DNA of 64,000 nt, taken from Bacteroidota bacterium. GTDB lineage: Bacteria; Bacteroidota; Bacteroidia; Bacteroidales; F082. Positions 28,618-37,888 of this stretch are shown piece after piece (positions within the stretch are counted from its first letter, which is position 1; every line of letters begins with the position of its first letter). Both the position numbers and the translations under genes were made by a program. The DNA lies in contig WOUZ01000006.1 of assembly GCA_009773165.1 (NCBI GenBank), positions 62,001 to 126,000 of the forward strand, read 5' to 3'. The notes beneath the pieces are model-generated. The model searched no databases. It saw nothing but the letters and a program-made list of their open reading frames with translations, and was not told the origin of the DNA.

Positions 28618-30195
28618 ATGAAACAGTTTTTTACAGCTTTTATCATGCTTGCTATCTTCACAGCAGCTCAAAGTCAAAATTTTATCGCATGTGGCGACCA
28701 GTCGGGTGAATGGAATTATGACACTGTCTTTGTCCAGTGCGACATACAGATTCCTGATGGACAAACACTTATTATCAATCCAGGGACAAAAGTGATTTTT
28801 ACAGGCTATTATTCTCTAACCGTTCAGGGAACTCTTAAGGCACTTGGACTGCCATCCGATAGCATTTTATTCACTGTTGCCGACACTACAGGTTTTGGCG
28901 ATATTAACAGCAATGCTGGTGGTTGGAACGGCATTCGCATAGAGGATACCCCTGTTTCTAACGATTCAACACAATTCGAATATTGCCAACTCAGCTATGG
29001 CAAAGCAGTTGGCGATTCGCTTAATTGCTTTGGAGGAGCTATCCGGATAAAACGTTTCAACAAAGTGAGTATGCGACACATTCGCTTACAACATAATTAT
29101 TCCTACTATTGGGGAGGTGCGCTTTATGCTTTTAAAAGCAATCTCATCATCGAAAACTCTGTCATATCAGATAATTACGCTGGAAATGACGGAATGATCT
29201 ACGGCTATGGTGGCGGACTTTGTTTTGTTTCGTCGGACCCCATCGTGCAAAAAAATACTTTTTACAGGAACAGCTCTACAGGTGTTGGTGGGGCAGCTTC
29301 ATTTGAGTATTCCAAACCCATCGTCCTCGATTGCATTATTCGGGATAATTACAGCGCTTTGGGAGGTGGCCTTTGCTTTATCCGGTCGCAACCCGACCGA
29401 CCGATAGCCAACCTGCTCATCATCAATAATGAAGCGAAATTCTTCGGTGGAGGTATCGCCAACTTAACTGCCACCACTGTGATGACCAATGCAACGATAA
29501 CCAATAATCTGGCGCCTATGGGAGGTGGATATTATTGCAATGAATATGCTCATGCTAAACTTTTCAACAGTATCCTATGGGGAAACATTGCCTACGACAC
29601 GCTTGGATCTCAGGTGTGGATATGGGATGTGAATTCTGTGCCAGGGTTCTATAACAGTATCGTGCAAGGTGGCGTTCCATGGTTTGGAGGAAGCACTTTT
29701 CAGGGAGAATTTGTTAATTGTCCCGACCTTGATCCTATGTTCAGCAATACTACTTTGTCGGATTATAGTTTGTTGCCCGGTAGTCCGGCAATAAATACAG
29801 CTCTAAACGATATTGGCTTTTTTGAGCTTCCCATCAACGACCTTTCAGGTCACAACCGCATTATGTATGGAACCACAGATATGGGAGCATATGAATATCA
29901 GGGGTTTGTGGAGCAACAAGAAAAAGAACCTATTCAGCTGATAGTGAATCTATGGCCTGTTCCTGTAAATGAAAACGCTGTTATTACTGTTGAAAGTGAA
30001 TGGGAAGAACCATGCGTACTGCGAGTTTGTGATGCTATGGGTAAAACAGTTTCTCAAATGAAAATGCAATTAGTAAAAGGACAAAATAAATTCCTTTTAA
30101 ACCAGATTACTCAGGTTAATCAACTTTCTAAAGGAGTCTACATGTTGGAAATCAGCACTAAGACTTATAAACATAGCCTGAACTTTATCAACTAG
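28618..30195 (+). CDS. T9SS-sorted right-handed beta-helix protein
   Basis: A 525-residue secreted protein with a signal peptide ending near AQSQN. Residues about 45-430 contain repeated 'NN...' / 'GGG' rungs (SNAGGWNGIRIED, YGGGLCFVSSDPIVQKNTFYRN, FFGGGIANLTATTVMTNATITNN, GTTDMGAYEYQG), as in right-handed beta-helix or choice-of-anchor proteins. The last 80 residues (LIVNLWPVPVNENAVITVE...GKTVSQ...SKGVYMLEIS) are a type IX secretion C-terminal sorting domain. The gene ends tail to tail with the AlgJ-like gene (overlap of eight bases). Substrate unknown. Confidence 0.85.
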   Translation: MKQFFTAFIMLAIFTAAQSQNFIACGDQSGEWNYDTVFVQCDIQIPDGQTLIINPGTKVIFTGYYSLTVQGTLKALGLPSDSILFTVADTTGFGDINSNAGGWNGIRIEDTPVSNDSTQFEYCQLSYGKAVGDSLNCFGGAIRIKRFNKVSMRHIRLQHNYSYYWGGALYAFKSNLIIENSVISDNYAGNDGMIYGYGGGLCFVSSDPIVQKNTFYRNSSTGVGGAASFEYSKPIVLDCIIRDNYSALGGGLCFIRSQPDRPIANLLIINNEAKFFGGGIANLTATTVMTNATITNNLAPMGGGYYCNEYAHAKLFNSILWGNIAYDTLGSQVWIWDVNSVPGFYNSIVQGGVPWFGGSTFQGEFVNCPDLDPMFSNTTLSDYSLLPGSPAINTALNDIGFFELPINDLSGHNRIMYGTTDMGAYEYQGFVEQQEKEPIQLIVNLWPVPVNENAVITVESEWEEPCVLRVCDAMGKTVSQMKMQLVKGQNKFLLNQITQVNQLSKGVYMLEISTKTYKHSLNFIN

Positions 30196-31663
30196 GTTTT
30201 TTGTTTTGCTGCTTTTGCTCATACACCCATTCAGCATCAATCCTGAGCATTTCATCATCGCTGATCTTTCTGTCTTTGGCTTTTTTCTGTATTCCTGCAT
30301 ACCAATCAGGAGAGCCTTTTATTGCCATCATAAGCATCTCAATCACAAGATTTTTATCGGTGTACAGCTCCGGATGCTTTTGCCAGTCGTCAAACATCCT
30401 GAACTTTGCTTCAAGTGCCAACCGTTCCTGTAAAGGCATTCTGGCAGTTTTTGCATCATTGTAAATTCTTATGAATTCCAGATTTCCTATTCTCACTTGA
30501 TTGAGAAAATAATCCTTACGTTGAATGCGCCCAGGATAAAAAAGCTCATAAAGCTCAGTATCAAATCCCCAGGCAAAATTTTGATGAAATCGTTCCGTGA
30601 TCATGATCAAAATAAGATCAGATTTATCAATCTCAGACCTCAGATCACGTTCTTTTGCTAAACCTACCTGCGCACCAACATGATTGTGCACCAACTTATT
30701 ATAATACCAAAATTGGCTGTCGCTAAAAGTATTCAGTAAAATTTTCTCATTCTGCCAGTTAAAATAGAAACTATCTCCAATAACAAGTAAATTCAACCCA
30801 TTCTCAGGAACGGGCTCAAATAATAATTCCGGATAAGCTATATTTTCAACTGGAGCTTCCTTTAACAGGTTCATCGTAAGCCAGATATCATCATCAGGAT
30901 GCTTAAGCTTTCCAGCTTCATGAAGTTTTGAGATAGAAAATGAATGAATCCTGTCCGGGTACTCCGCTTCAAGTATACGAACCAATGTGTCGGCAGCCAG
31001 AATTGCCCCATAATACGACCAATGCGTCCCTGTTCGTGGAAAAAGTCGGTATGTTGAAGTATCGCGCCATTGACTGAAGCACTCATTGTAATCCAATAAG
31101 TTAATCCCATTCTGTTCAAAACTCATCTTCAACGACTTATAATTGCTTTGATTTGCAGAACCTGTTTGGTACTTACTCGGAAAGCGATCGCTATAAACCG
31201 ACCCCTTCCCTGGTTCAATTATCACCATGATGTTCTTACCCAGACTCTTGAGCGTATCCTGAATAGCTCTTAGCTGTTCCGCCTTTAGCTGCCAGACCTC
31301 CTCTCCAATAAAAAACTCCCCGGTTGCTGCTCTAAGATAATCCTCCTCAAAAAGCTCCGACTGTTGTCCAACAATGACACCTTCAGCATTGGCTTTTGAA
31401 AACAAACTGAATTGCCATTGATTATAAAGGCGTACAAGTGTATTATGAAACCCAATTCCAGCTTCAGTTTGCTGGTTGACAGCAGTTTGAAAACTACCAT
31501 CAAGCCAATTGGAAAGTTGAAGTGAATCAAGCGTCACTTTATTCAGCTTTTCAAAAGAACCGAAAAGAGGTGGTTCTTTTACGATCTTAAAAAATTGTTG
31601 AAATCCTGGTAAAAGCAGAAGCACCAGGATCGAACCAAACAATACATTTTTTACCGTCTTCAT
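30188..31663 (-). CDS. AlgJ/AlgX-like SGNH-fold protein
   Basis: A 491-residue protein with one N-terminal transmembrane helix (residues about 6-22). It resembles the AlgJ/AlgX acetyltransferase-like SGNH family: N-terminal 'GFHNTLVRLYNQWQFSLF', 'VIVGQQSELFEEDYLRA', 'IMVIIEPGKGSVYSDRFP', 'FPRTGTHWSYYGAILAADTLVRIL' and the catalytic-type 'LLVIGDSFYFNW' block. Such proteins transfer or remove O-acetyl groups on exported polysaccharides, normally with an MBOAT partner. No MBOAT gene is in the window. Conserved motif positions are seen directly; the acetyltransferase role is inferred. Confidence 0.8.
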   Translation of the reverse strand: MKTVKNVLFGSILVLLLLPGFQQFFKIVKEPPLFGSFEKLNKVTLDSLQLSNWLDGSFQTAVNQQTEAGIGFHNTLVRLYNQWQFSLFSKANAEGVIVGQQSELFEEDYLRAATGEFFIGEEVWQLKAEQLRAIQDTLKSLGKNIMVIIEPGKGSVYSDRFPSKYQTGSANQSNYKSLKMSFEQNGINLLDYNECFSQWRDTSTYRLFPRTGTHWSYYGAILAADTLVRILEAEYPDRIHSFSISKLHEAGKLKHPDDDIWLTMNLLKEAPVENIAYPELLFEPVPENGLNLLVIGDSFYFNWQNEKILLNTFSDSQFWYYNKLVHNHVGAQVGLAKERDLRSEIDKSDLILIMITERFHQNFAWGFDTELYELFYPGRIQRKDYFLNQVRIGNLEFIRIYNDAKTARMPLQERLALEAKFRMFDDWQKHPELYTDKNLVIEMLMMAIKGSPDWYAGIQKKAKDRKISDDEMLRIDAEWVYEQKQQNKKPS

Positions 31664-31692
31664 CAGAAGTTGCAGAAAGTGAAATGGCCTTA

Positions 31693-34600
31693 TTACCTTG
31701 AAGCGCGAATTACCGGCTTAACAATTCGTTGATTACCATATTGTAAGACAATATAGATCAATCCGTTACTTCCCAACTCATGTGAAGGGTTTACCTGATA
31801 TACCTGACCATCAGTTGCATTAACTGTTGTCCCATAGAGTTGACTACCTTTGGCATCAGTAACGACCAGACTAAAGGGTTCACTAGAATGAGCTTTGACA
31901 GAAATTAACAATTGATCCTTGAAAGGATTAGGGCCAACCAACAATTCAAAAGATTTGGCTTCAGATTGCTCTTCAACGCTTGTATAAATTTTTACAGCAG
32001 GCAGAACCACGTAATCTATCCAAACACAGTCGCTCCCACTTGAAACACTGTAGTCTTTTTCATACCTCCAACGGAACGTTTGCTCTCCTGCATCAACTAC
32101 ATACACAGCCCGTGACCATGGCACTTCGCCAGACCATTCGTCCAGTTGCTCGCCATTAACTGAAAACTTAAGGTAGTCATAATTCGACTCGGTTGATACT
32201 TTGTAATAATAAGAAATAGTATCAGCAAAAGCCACTTCATAGGACAAAACCAGATTTGAAGTCATATCATCACCAATCACACCTGAACGAGCTGCGTAAG
32301 TTCCTTCATAAGGGGTAACTGTTGTGATAGTCCAGGGCGCATCGCCAGACATTTGCCAATCAAACATCTCAAAGGCTCCGGATTCAAAATTTTCGACGAT
32401 GAGCGATGTCATCAATGGCAGACCTTTTTGATAGGTGTAACCGTTAGCTGCCACCACATTTAGCAAAAGCTCAACCACTTGCATTGGAGTTGCATCGGCT
32501 GACAGTTCCACCTGAAAAACTGCCTCCCAAATTTGCATCGGAAGAAGCTGACTTATCGAAGCTGTTCCACTTAATATGGTTAAATCCTGATCGTTTGTAC
32601 TCAGGTCAGCATCAACATCCTGAAGTTTTCCACCACCGTTATTTCGCATCCGAATGACTAAATTTGCAGTTTCACCAGGTTCAAGTATGCCATTGTCACC
32701 ATCATTTACACTAACTGTAAGTACATGTAAATTTGGCGCATAGGCTGTTATTGAAACATTTCTGCTCCAACTTCCCTCTGCTGTTGTATAGTTTAGCGTA
32801 AAATCAGCTTTATGCAAATCAGGAACATCAGCACTAACTTCCAAAAGGAAAATTTCGCTTAATTCAACTGACGCATCAACAGCAAGCGAAGGAAGATCAA
32901 CTTGTCCTTCAACAATTGAAATATAAGCATCCTCACCAGTAAGCTGAAGGGTACCTGTTCCAAGATTTACCGGGTTCTTATTTTCAAAATGAAAGTTAAA
33001 TCGTACATCTTCACCATACTCGACAACTTCATCGCCACCGGCATTTACTGTATAATCCATAACAACGCCTTGAACTTCAATAGGCAAAGCAGCTGTTTTT
33101 CTGATATTGTTCTGATCGCTTACCAATACAGTGATTGTGCGACCCGGAGTATAACTATCTATTGTAGCTGAGAGTAAGCCTTTTTTTGTAAGTTCCAGAT
33201 TGTTAAAGCGTTCATGTGGCATGAAGGTGGTATGCTGCTGTGCATAGGGCACAAAATATCCGGTTTTATTGAGGAGAAGCATATTCTCTCCATCGCCATT
33301 TGAGATTCCGGCGAACCTTGCAATATAAGATGCTGCCAAATGTGTTCCATAAAACAATTCGATACGTCCGTCTTTATGAAGTCGTGCAGCCATACTAACC
33401 TCACTATTCCCACTTTGTCCGTAAACCGAAAGTTTCCAGCGAATGGTAGCAGCATCAGGTCCAAGTTCTGCCCATATGCCATCACCGGCAGAGCCATTTA
33501 CATAAAATGGTTTTGATAGAGCAGGTGCAATTATCTTATTTTGAATAACATATGTTTTTCCGGCTATATAATATGGCCATGTTACCAAAGAAGGCTCGAA
33601 CATAATAAAACCATCAACAGCAACATATATCTTATCGTATTCCTTACCATAAAAGGGAAATGAAAAAGGTAATTCAACTGCTCCTGTTCCTTCATCACTT
33701 CCAGAGACACTGACGGGATTTCCATTTATTACAGGAAATGTCGAGGTTGAATTAATTGTATCAAAAGCATCGAGCAGATACCAGCTGTATGGATCTTGTC
33801 CTCCTTCTGCCAACAACTGAACTTCACTATTTTGATATAATTCGAATGGAGGAACATCATCAGTTACAACTTCAACCTGCTCAAAGTTAACAGGGGTCGA
33901 AATACCTATTGTGGTGACCGTATTGTTTTGAATTGCAACATTTGACAAAGTTGCAGGTATTTCCTGAGGGATGCCATTGGTGTAGTCAATGAGCGAGAAA
34001 CTATTTATCGTTCCCTGTGAAGCGCCTCCTTCATCATTTTCAACAACCATAAAGAAAAACCTAACATTCTGACCTGGTTCAACATGCGAAAGGAGATAAT
34101 TCAAATCAAGACCAACCTCAATGGTTGCCCCTCCTGAGTTACCTTGCATTGGCTGACAACCTCCTTGAAAATCAAACATCGGATACTGTTGAACAAACTC
34201 AGGTTCAGATGCCATAGGATCATTCGAGACACCTGCCATTAACTTTAGCTTATTGCGGCAAGGATAGGTCAGACTCACTTTTGCCGTTAGCTGAGGTGTA
34301 TAATTTTCTTTCACATCAATTACGATCACCTGATTGTTCCAAATACCACCTTGTGTTGAAATATCAGCGACTGTTTTGTACATCATATATGAAAAACCAG
34401 CATCACCCCATCCACTAATACTTCCATAGGTATTTGCCATTTTAAAGCCACCTATTTCCCAATCTCGTACATCAACAAGACCGTCTCCATTGATATCCAG
34501 GTGATTGGTATACTGTCCGTCGTCGTTATAGTCCCAGCGAATGGAATCATGATACCCAACAATCGCCATGGCATGATTGGGAGAGCTGCCCCATGAATAA

Positions 34601-35295
34601 ATGACATGCCTTCCAGCTTCGGGTGTTCCGGGGGGCAAAAGTTCGGGTGGACTTGTAAACTGAGAGTAAAAAGAGGCCATACCACCATTTTCGGAGCCAT
34701 TGCCATGGTCATAAATCCAGTTTTTCAAGGTTTGAAGTCCTTCTAATGTATTGGTTCTTATAGAATAAATGCCATCTACCCTGTTTTGCATTGCATTATA
34801 ATACTTGTCGTAGCCACTCATCCAGCGCGAAGCACCTCCGGAAGCCATTCCACCGTAATCCACTACATTAGGATTACCAGCAAATTTTACAATTTGCATG
34901 CTTTCAAAGTAGTTAATTCCAGCATCACTGCCACCATTAAGGAAATTATAAGTGAAATGGGTGGCATACTGATTTTGTGGTAAAGAGCCCAATACACGCC
35001 TCGCTGCATTGATTTCATATGTATACATCACTCCGATACTTGATGCTTGTCCGCACTCCAATCCCACTTGTCCAATTAAAGGACGCATATAGGGCAATAA
35101 CGAATTGTCAACAACAGGAGGAAGTAACCTGCGCATCGAAATATCTGACAGTTTTAACTCTGGTATCTTTGATAATGTGATAGAGTCAGCTTTTGAGAGT
35201 GGTTGCAATGAAAGCTGTCCGTCCGACTGAGCGTTAACAACAAAAGGGAGCAGCAGAAATAAAAAGAAAAACCGAAAGTATGTCATGTGGGTCAT
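31693..35295 (-). CDS. papain-like (C1) protease with T9SS sorting domain
   Basis: A 1200-residue secreted protein with a signal peptide ending near residue 22 (NAQ). Residues about 55-300 are a papain-like C1 domain: active-site region 'GQVGLECGQASS' with Cys 81, 'SSPNHAMAIVGYHD' with His 241 and 'MANTYGSISGWG' with Asn 288. A calcium-loop-like DINGDGLVDVRDWE (residues 267-280) sits between His and Asn. The centre (about 310-1070) contains Ig-like, CARDB-like ('ILEPGETANLVIRMRNNGGGKL') and jelly-roll regions; the C-terminus is a T9SS sorting domain ('LLVGPNPFKDQLLISV' to 'IVKPVIRA'). It is probably a surface or secreted protease. ATG 35286 is an alternative start. Confidence 0.85.
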   Translation of the reverse strand: MTHMTYFRFFFLFLLLPFVVNAQSDGQLSLQPLSKADSITLSKIPELKLSDISMRRLLPPVVDNSLLPYMRPLIGQVGLECGQASSIGVMYTYEINAARRVLGSLPQNQYATHFTYNFLNGGSDAGINYFESMQIVKFAGNPNVVDYGGMASGGASRWMSGYDKYYNAMQNRVDGIYSIRTNTLEGLQTLKNWIYDHGNGSENGGMASFYSQFTSPPELLPPGTPEAGRHVIYSWGSSPNHAMAIVGYHDSIRWDYNDDGQYTNHLDINGDGLVDVRDWEIGGFKMANTYGSISGWGDAGFSYMMYKTVADISTQGGIWNNQVIVIDVKENYTPQLTAKVSLTYPCRNKLKLMAGVSNDPMASEPEFVQQYPMFDFQGGCQPMQGNSGGATIEVGLDLNYLLSHVEPGQNVRFFFMVVENDEGGASQGTINSFSLIDYTNGIPQEIPATLSNVAIQNNTVTTIGISTPVNFEQVEVVTDDVPPFELYQNSEVQLLAEGGQDPYSWYLLDAFDTINSTSTFPVINGNPVSVSGSDEGTGAVELPFSFPFYGKEYDKIYVAVDGFIMFEPSLVTWPYYIAGKTYVIQNKIIAPALSKPFYVNGSAGDGIWAELGPDAATIRWKLSVYGQSGNSEVSMAARLHKDGRIELFYGTHLAASYIARFAGISNGDGENMLLLNKTGYFVPYAQQHTTFMPHERFNNLELTKKGLLSATIDSYTPGRTITVLVSDQNNIRKTAALPIEVQGVVMDYTVNAGGDEVVEYGEDVRFNFHFENKNPVNLGTGTLQLTGEDAYISIVEGQVDLPSLAVDASVELSEIFLLEVSADVPDLHKADFTLNYTTAEGSWSRNVSITAYAPNLHVLTVSVNDGDNGILEPGETANLVIRMRNNGGGKLQDVDADLSTNDQDLTILSGTASISQLLPMQIWEAVFQVELSADATPMQVVELLLNVVAANGYTYQKGLPLMTSLIVENFESGAFEMFDWQMSGDAPWTITTVTPYEGTYAARSGVIGDDMTSNLVLSYEVAFADTISYYYKVSTESNYDYLKFSVNGEQLDEWSGEVPWSRAVYVVDAGEQTFRWRYEKDYSVSSGSDCVWIDYVVLPAVKIYTSVEEQSEAKSFELLVGPNPFKDQLLISVKAHSSEPFSLVVTDAKGSQLYGTTVNATDGQVYQVNPSHELGSNGLIYIVLQYGNQRIVKPVIRASR

Positions 35296-35492
35296 TTGTT
35301 AAATTTTCTGACGCCAAAGATAGGTTTTTGGTTTTATTTCCCTTGATTTTCAACTTACTTTTTAAGGAATTAGCCACTTTTTATTTGTAGTAAACATCAA
35401 AACCAATATGACCTGATGAAGAAAATAACACGAGGTTAGGACAATTCAATTTGAGAAAGCAAAAGTGATTGCTAAATGAAGACAACTAAAAA

Positions 35493-36149
35493 CTACTGAT
35501 TAAAAACAAATTGGATGAGATTTGCACCCATACGTAATGCTTTTGTTCGCGTTTCGGGTGAGTCATTGTGAACACGTGGATCTTCCCAGCCATCTCCAAG
35601 GTCACACTCATAGGTATAGAAACAAACCAACCTGCCTTCGTAAAATAGCCCAAAACCCTTTGCAGGTTTATTGTCATGGTTATGAATCTTTGGCAAGCCT
35701 TCAGGAAAATTAAAAGCTTGATTATAAACAGGATGTTTGACAGGTAGTTCCACAAAGTCAAGCTCAGGGAACACTTTTTTCATTTGTTGTCTAACAAAAA
35801 CATCCATTCCATAATTATCGTCGATGTGCAAAAAGCCACCAGCAATAAGATATCTTCTTAAATTTTCAGCTTCCGTTGCATTAAAAATGACATTACCATG
35901 ACCAGTCATATGAATGAAAGGATAACTAAACAGTTCAGGACTATCGGGTTCAACAGTTCCGATTTCTTCGCGCAGGTGAGTGCTTATTTCCTGATTGCAA
36001 AATTTAACCAGATTTGGCAGTGACGTAGGATTGGCATACCAGTCGCCACCACCACGGTATTTCATCAATGCTATGCTAACATCACTTTGAGAGGTCACCT
36101 GCAATGTAATCAGCACAAAACCAAATAAATAAATAAGTCTTTTTATCAT
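35493..36149 (-). CDS. DUF4159-domain exported protein
   Basis: A 218-residue protein with a signal peptide (about residues 1-20) and a DUF4159 domain: 'SIALMKYRGGGDWYANPTSLPNLVKFCN', 'IHMTGHGNVIFNATEAENLRRYLIAGGFLHIDDNYG' and a C-terminal 'YEGRLVCFYTYECDLGDGWEDP'. The glutamine-amidotransferase-like fold is typical of this domain, which occurs next to von Willebrand factor A and MoxR-type genes in other genomes; none are nearby here. It overlaps rsmE by four bases (ATGA), so the two are translationally coupled. Confidence 0.85.
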   Translation of the reverse strand: MIKRLIYLFGFVLITLQVTSQSDVSIALMKYRGGGDWYANPTSLPNLVKFCNQEISTHLREEIGTVEPDSPELFSYPFIHMTGHGNVIFNATEAENLRRYLIAGGFLHIDDNYGMDVFVRQQMKKVFPELDFVELPVKHPVYNQAFNFPEGLPKIHNHDNKPAKGFGLFYEGRLVCFYTYECDLGDGWEDPRVHNDSPETRTKALRMGANLIQFVFNQ

Positions 36150-36856
36150 ATAATATGCTGATTAATGAGTTGAATTGTATGCACCGATACCAGGGCTGCT
36201 GTTTCGGTACGAAGTCGGGCTTTCCCCAAACTTACGGGTTTAAAACCTGCTTCTATTGCTTTATCCACTTCCTGAGAACTGAAGTCGCCTTCAGGACCGA
36301 TGAGAATGGTACAATCGGAATTTTGCTGATAACTGGATTGAAGCGTCGCCGTTGTTGATGGATCAATCCAGGCAACGAATTTCTGACCATCGAAAGGACG
36401 GGCTAAAAGTGTTTCAAAAGAACACAATTCATTCAACTTTGGCAAACGTGATTTCTGTGATTGTTTAAGGGCAGCCACACATATTTTCTCAATTCGCTCC
36501 AAATTAATACTTCTGCGTTCCGAATGAAAAGAACTGAAGAAACTAATCTCATCCACACCAATTTCTGTTGCTTTTTCTACAAACCATTCAATTCTATCAC
36601 TGTTTTTTGTTGGTGCTAAGGCAAGGTGCAAATGAAAAGGCCAATGATCATATCCTTTTGTTGGGTTTGACAGTCTAAGGATGGCTCTTTTAGGATGTGC
36701 ATCAAGCATCGTTGCAAGAAAAAAATTCCCTTTACCATCAGTTACTTTAGCAGTATCATCATTTTGCATACGTAACACCCTGATAGCATGCTTTGACTCT
36801 TCTTCTGAAAGAATCACAGGACCTTCGTTTGCTGCAGGCAGAAAAAAGATATGCAT
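36146..36856 (-). CDS. rsmE: 16S rRNA m3U1498 methyltransferase
   Basis: A 236-residue SPOUT-family methyltransferase that methylates U1498 of 16S rRNA. It shows the N-terminal PUA-like domain (LSEEESKHAIRVLRMQNDD), 'LALAPTKNSDRIEWFVEKATEIGVDEI', and the C-terminal knot with 'ILIGPEGDFSSQEVDKAIEAG' and 'LGKARLRTETAAL' (SAM binding). Normal length. The stop codon overlaps the DUF4159 gene start. Confidence 0.95.
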   Translation of the reverse strand: MHIFFLPAANEGPVILSEEESKHAIRVLRMQNDDTAKVTDGKGNFFLATMLDAHPKRAILRLSNPTKGYDHWPFHLHLALAPTKNSDRIEWFVEKATEIGVDEISFFSSFHSERRSINLERIEKICVAALKQSQKSRLPKLNELCSFETLLARPFDGQKFVAWIDPSTTATLQSSYQQNSDCTILIGPEGDFSSQEVDKAIEAGFKPVSLGKARLRTETAALVSVHTIQLINQHII

Positions 36857-36927
36857 CTGATGTGAGTGTGGTTATTTAGGAATACTGTTTAATGATCCTT
36901 GGTAATAGCAATTTAAGAGGAATTTAA

Positions 36928-37758
36928 TCACTTGGCTTTCAATCGCTTGTTATACCCGGTATACCAAATATAAAATCCTGCAAGTACAAAAGGTATGCTA
37001 AGCCATTGTCCCATGTTCAATGCCATTGAGGATTCAAAACCTACTTGTGGTTCTTTAAGAAACTCCACAAAAAAGCGTGATCCAAAGATGAGCATCAGAA
37101 ACCAGCCAAACAGAAATCCAGGCTGTTTTTCACCCATTCCACCTTTGAAATAGCTTCGTAATAGGAAAAAGAAAGTAGCAAGATAGACAATTCCTTCATA
37201 AATCTGTGTGGGATGTCGGGGATTAGCATGCATGGTAACATCGTGGTATTTAATAAAATAGAATCCCCAAGGTAATGTGGTAGCGTGACCAAATATTTCG
37301 GAATTCATCAAATTCCCCATCCTGATTAAAAATCCAGCAAGAGCTACTACAATTACAATTCTGTCGATTGTCCAATAGAATGTTTTTTGATGTTTCTTCG
37401 AAAAGATGATCAAAGCAATGATGATACCTACAGCAGCGCCATGACTAGCTAATCCTCCTTCCCAAACTTTGAGAATTTCTATCGGATTGGCAAGGTAATA
37501 GGCCGGTTCATAAAACAAACAATGCCCAAGTCGGGCACCTACTACGGTGGCAATCAGCATATAAGTTGAAAGTTGATCAAGAACTTCGATCGGCATTTTT
37601 TCGCGTTTGAATACGCGTTGCATGATCATATATCCAAAAATGAAAGAAGCTGCAAAAAGCAACCCATACCACCTGACTTCGCGGTCGCCAAGCAGTGGTA
37701 ACCAATCGGGAAAAGTAAACATCACCGGAGAAACGTCCCAAACAACAGATAGAATCAT
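36928..37758 (-). CDS. lgt: prolipoprotein diacylglyceryl transferase
   Basis: A 276-residue inner-membrane enzyme that attaches diacylglycerol to lipobox cysteines, needed for the many lipoproteins in this window. Visible family motifs are 'WYGLLFAASFIFGYMIMQRVFKRE', 'GARLGHCLFYEPAYYLANPIEILKVWEGGLASHGAAVGI', the Lgt signature 'LIRMGNLMNSEIFG' and 'RHPTQIYEG'. Seven transmembrane helices can be counted. Separate from its neighbours. Confidence 0.95.
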   Translation of the reverse strand: MILSVVWDVSPVMFTFPDWLPLLGDREVRWYGLLFAASFIFGYMIMQRVFKREKMPIEVLDQLSTYMLIATVVGARLGHCLFYEPAYYLANPIEILKVWEGGLASHGAAVGIIIALIIFSKKHQKTFYWTIDRIVIVVALAGFLIRMGNLMNSEIFGHATTLPWGFYFIKYHDVTMHANPRHPTQIYEGIVYLATFFFLLRSYFKGGMGEKQPGFLFGWFLMLIFGSRFFVEFLKEPQVGFESSMALNMGQWLSIPFVLAGFYIWYTGYNKRLKAK

Positions 37759-37888
37759 TGTATTATTTTTTTTACAAAGATAAGTCGTTTCTGTAAATCA
37801 ATGCCTTGTTGCTTTTAAAAAGCCAATTTCAGATGTTAAGAAATTGTAATTAACACAAATTGTGTGAAGACAGCAACCTGCCTTTGAG

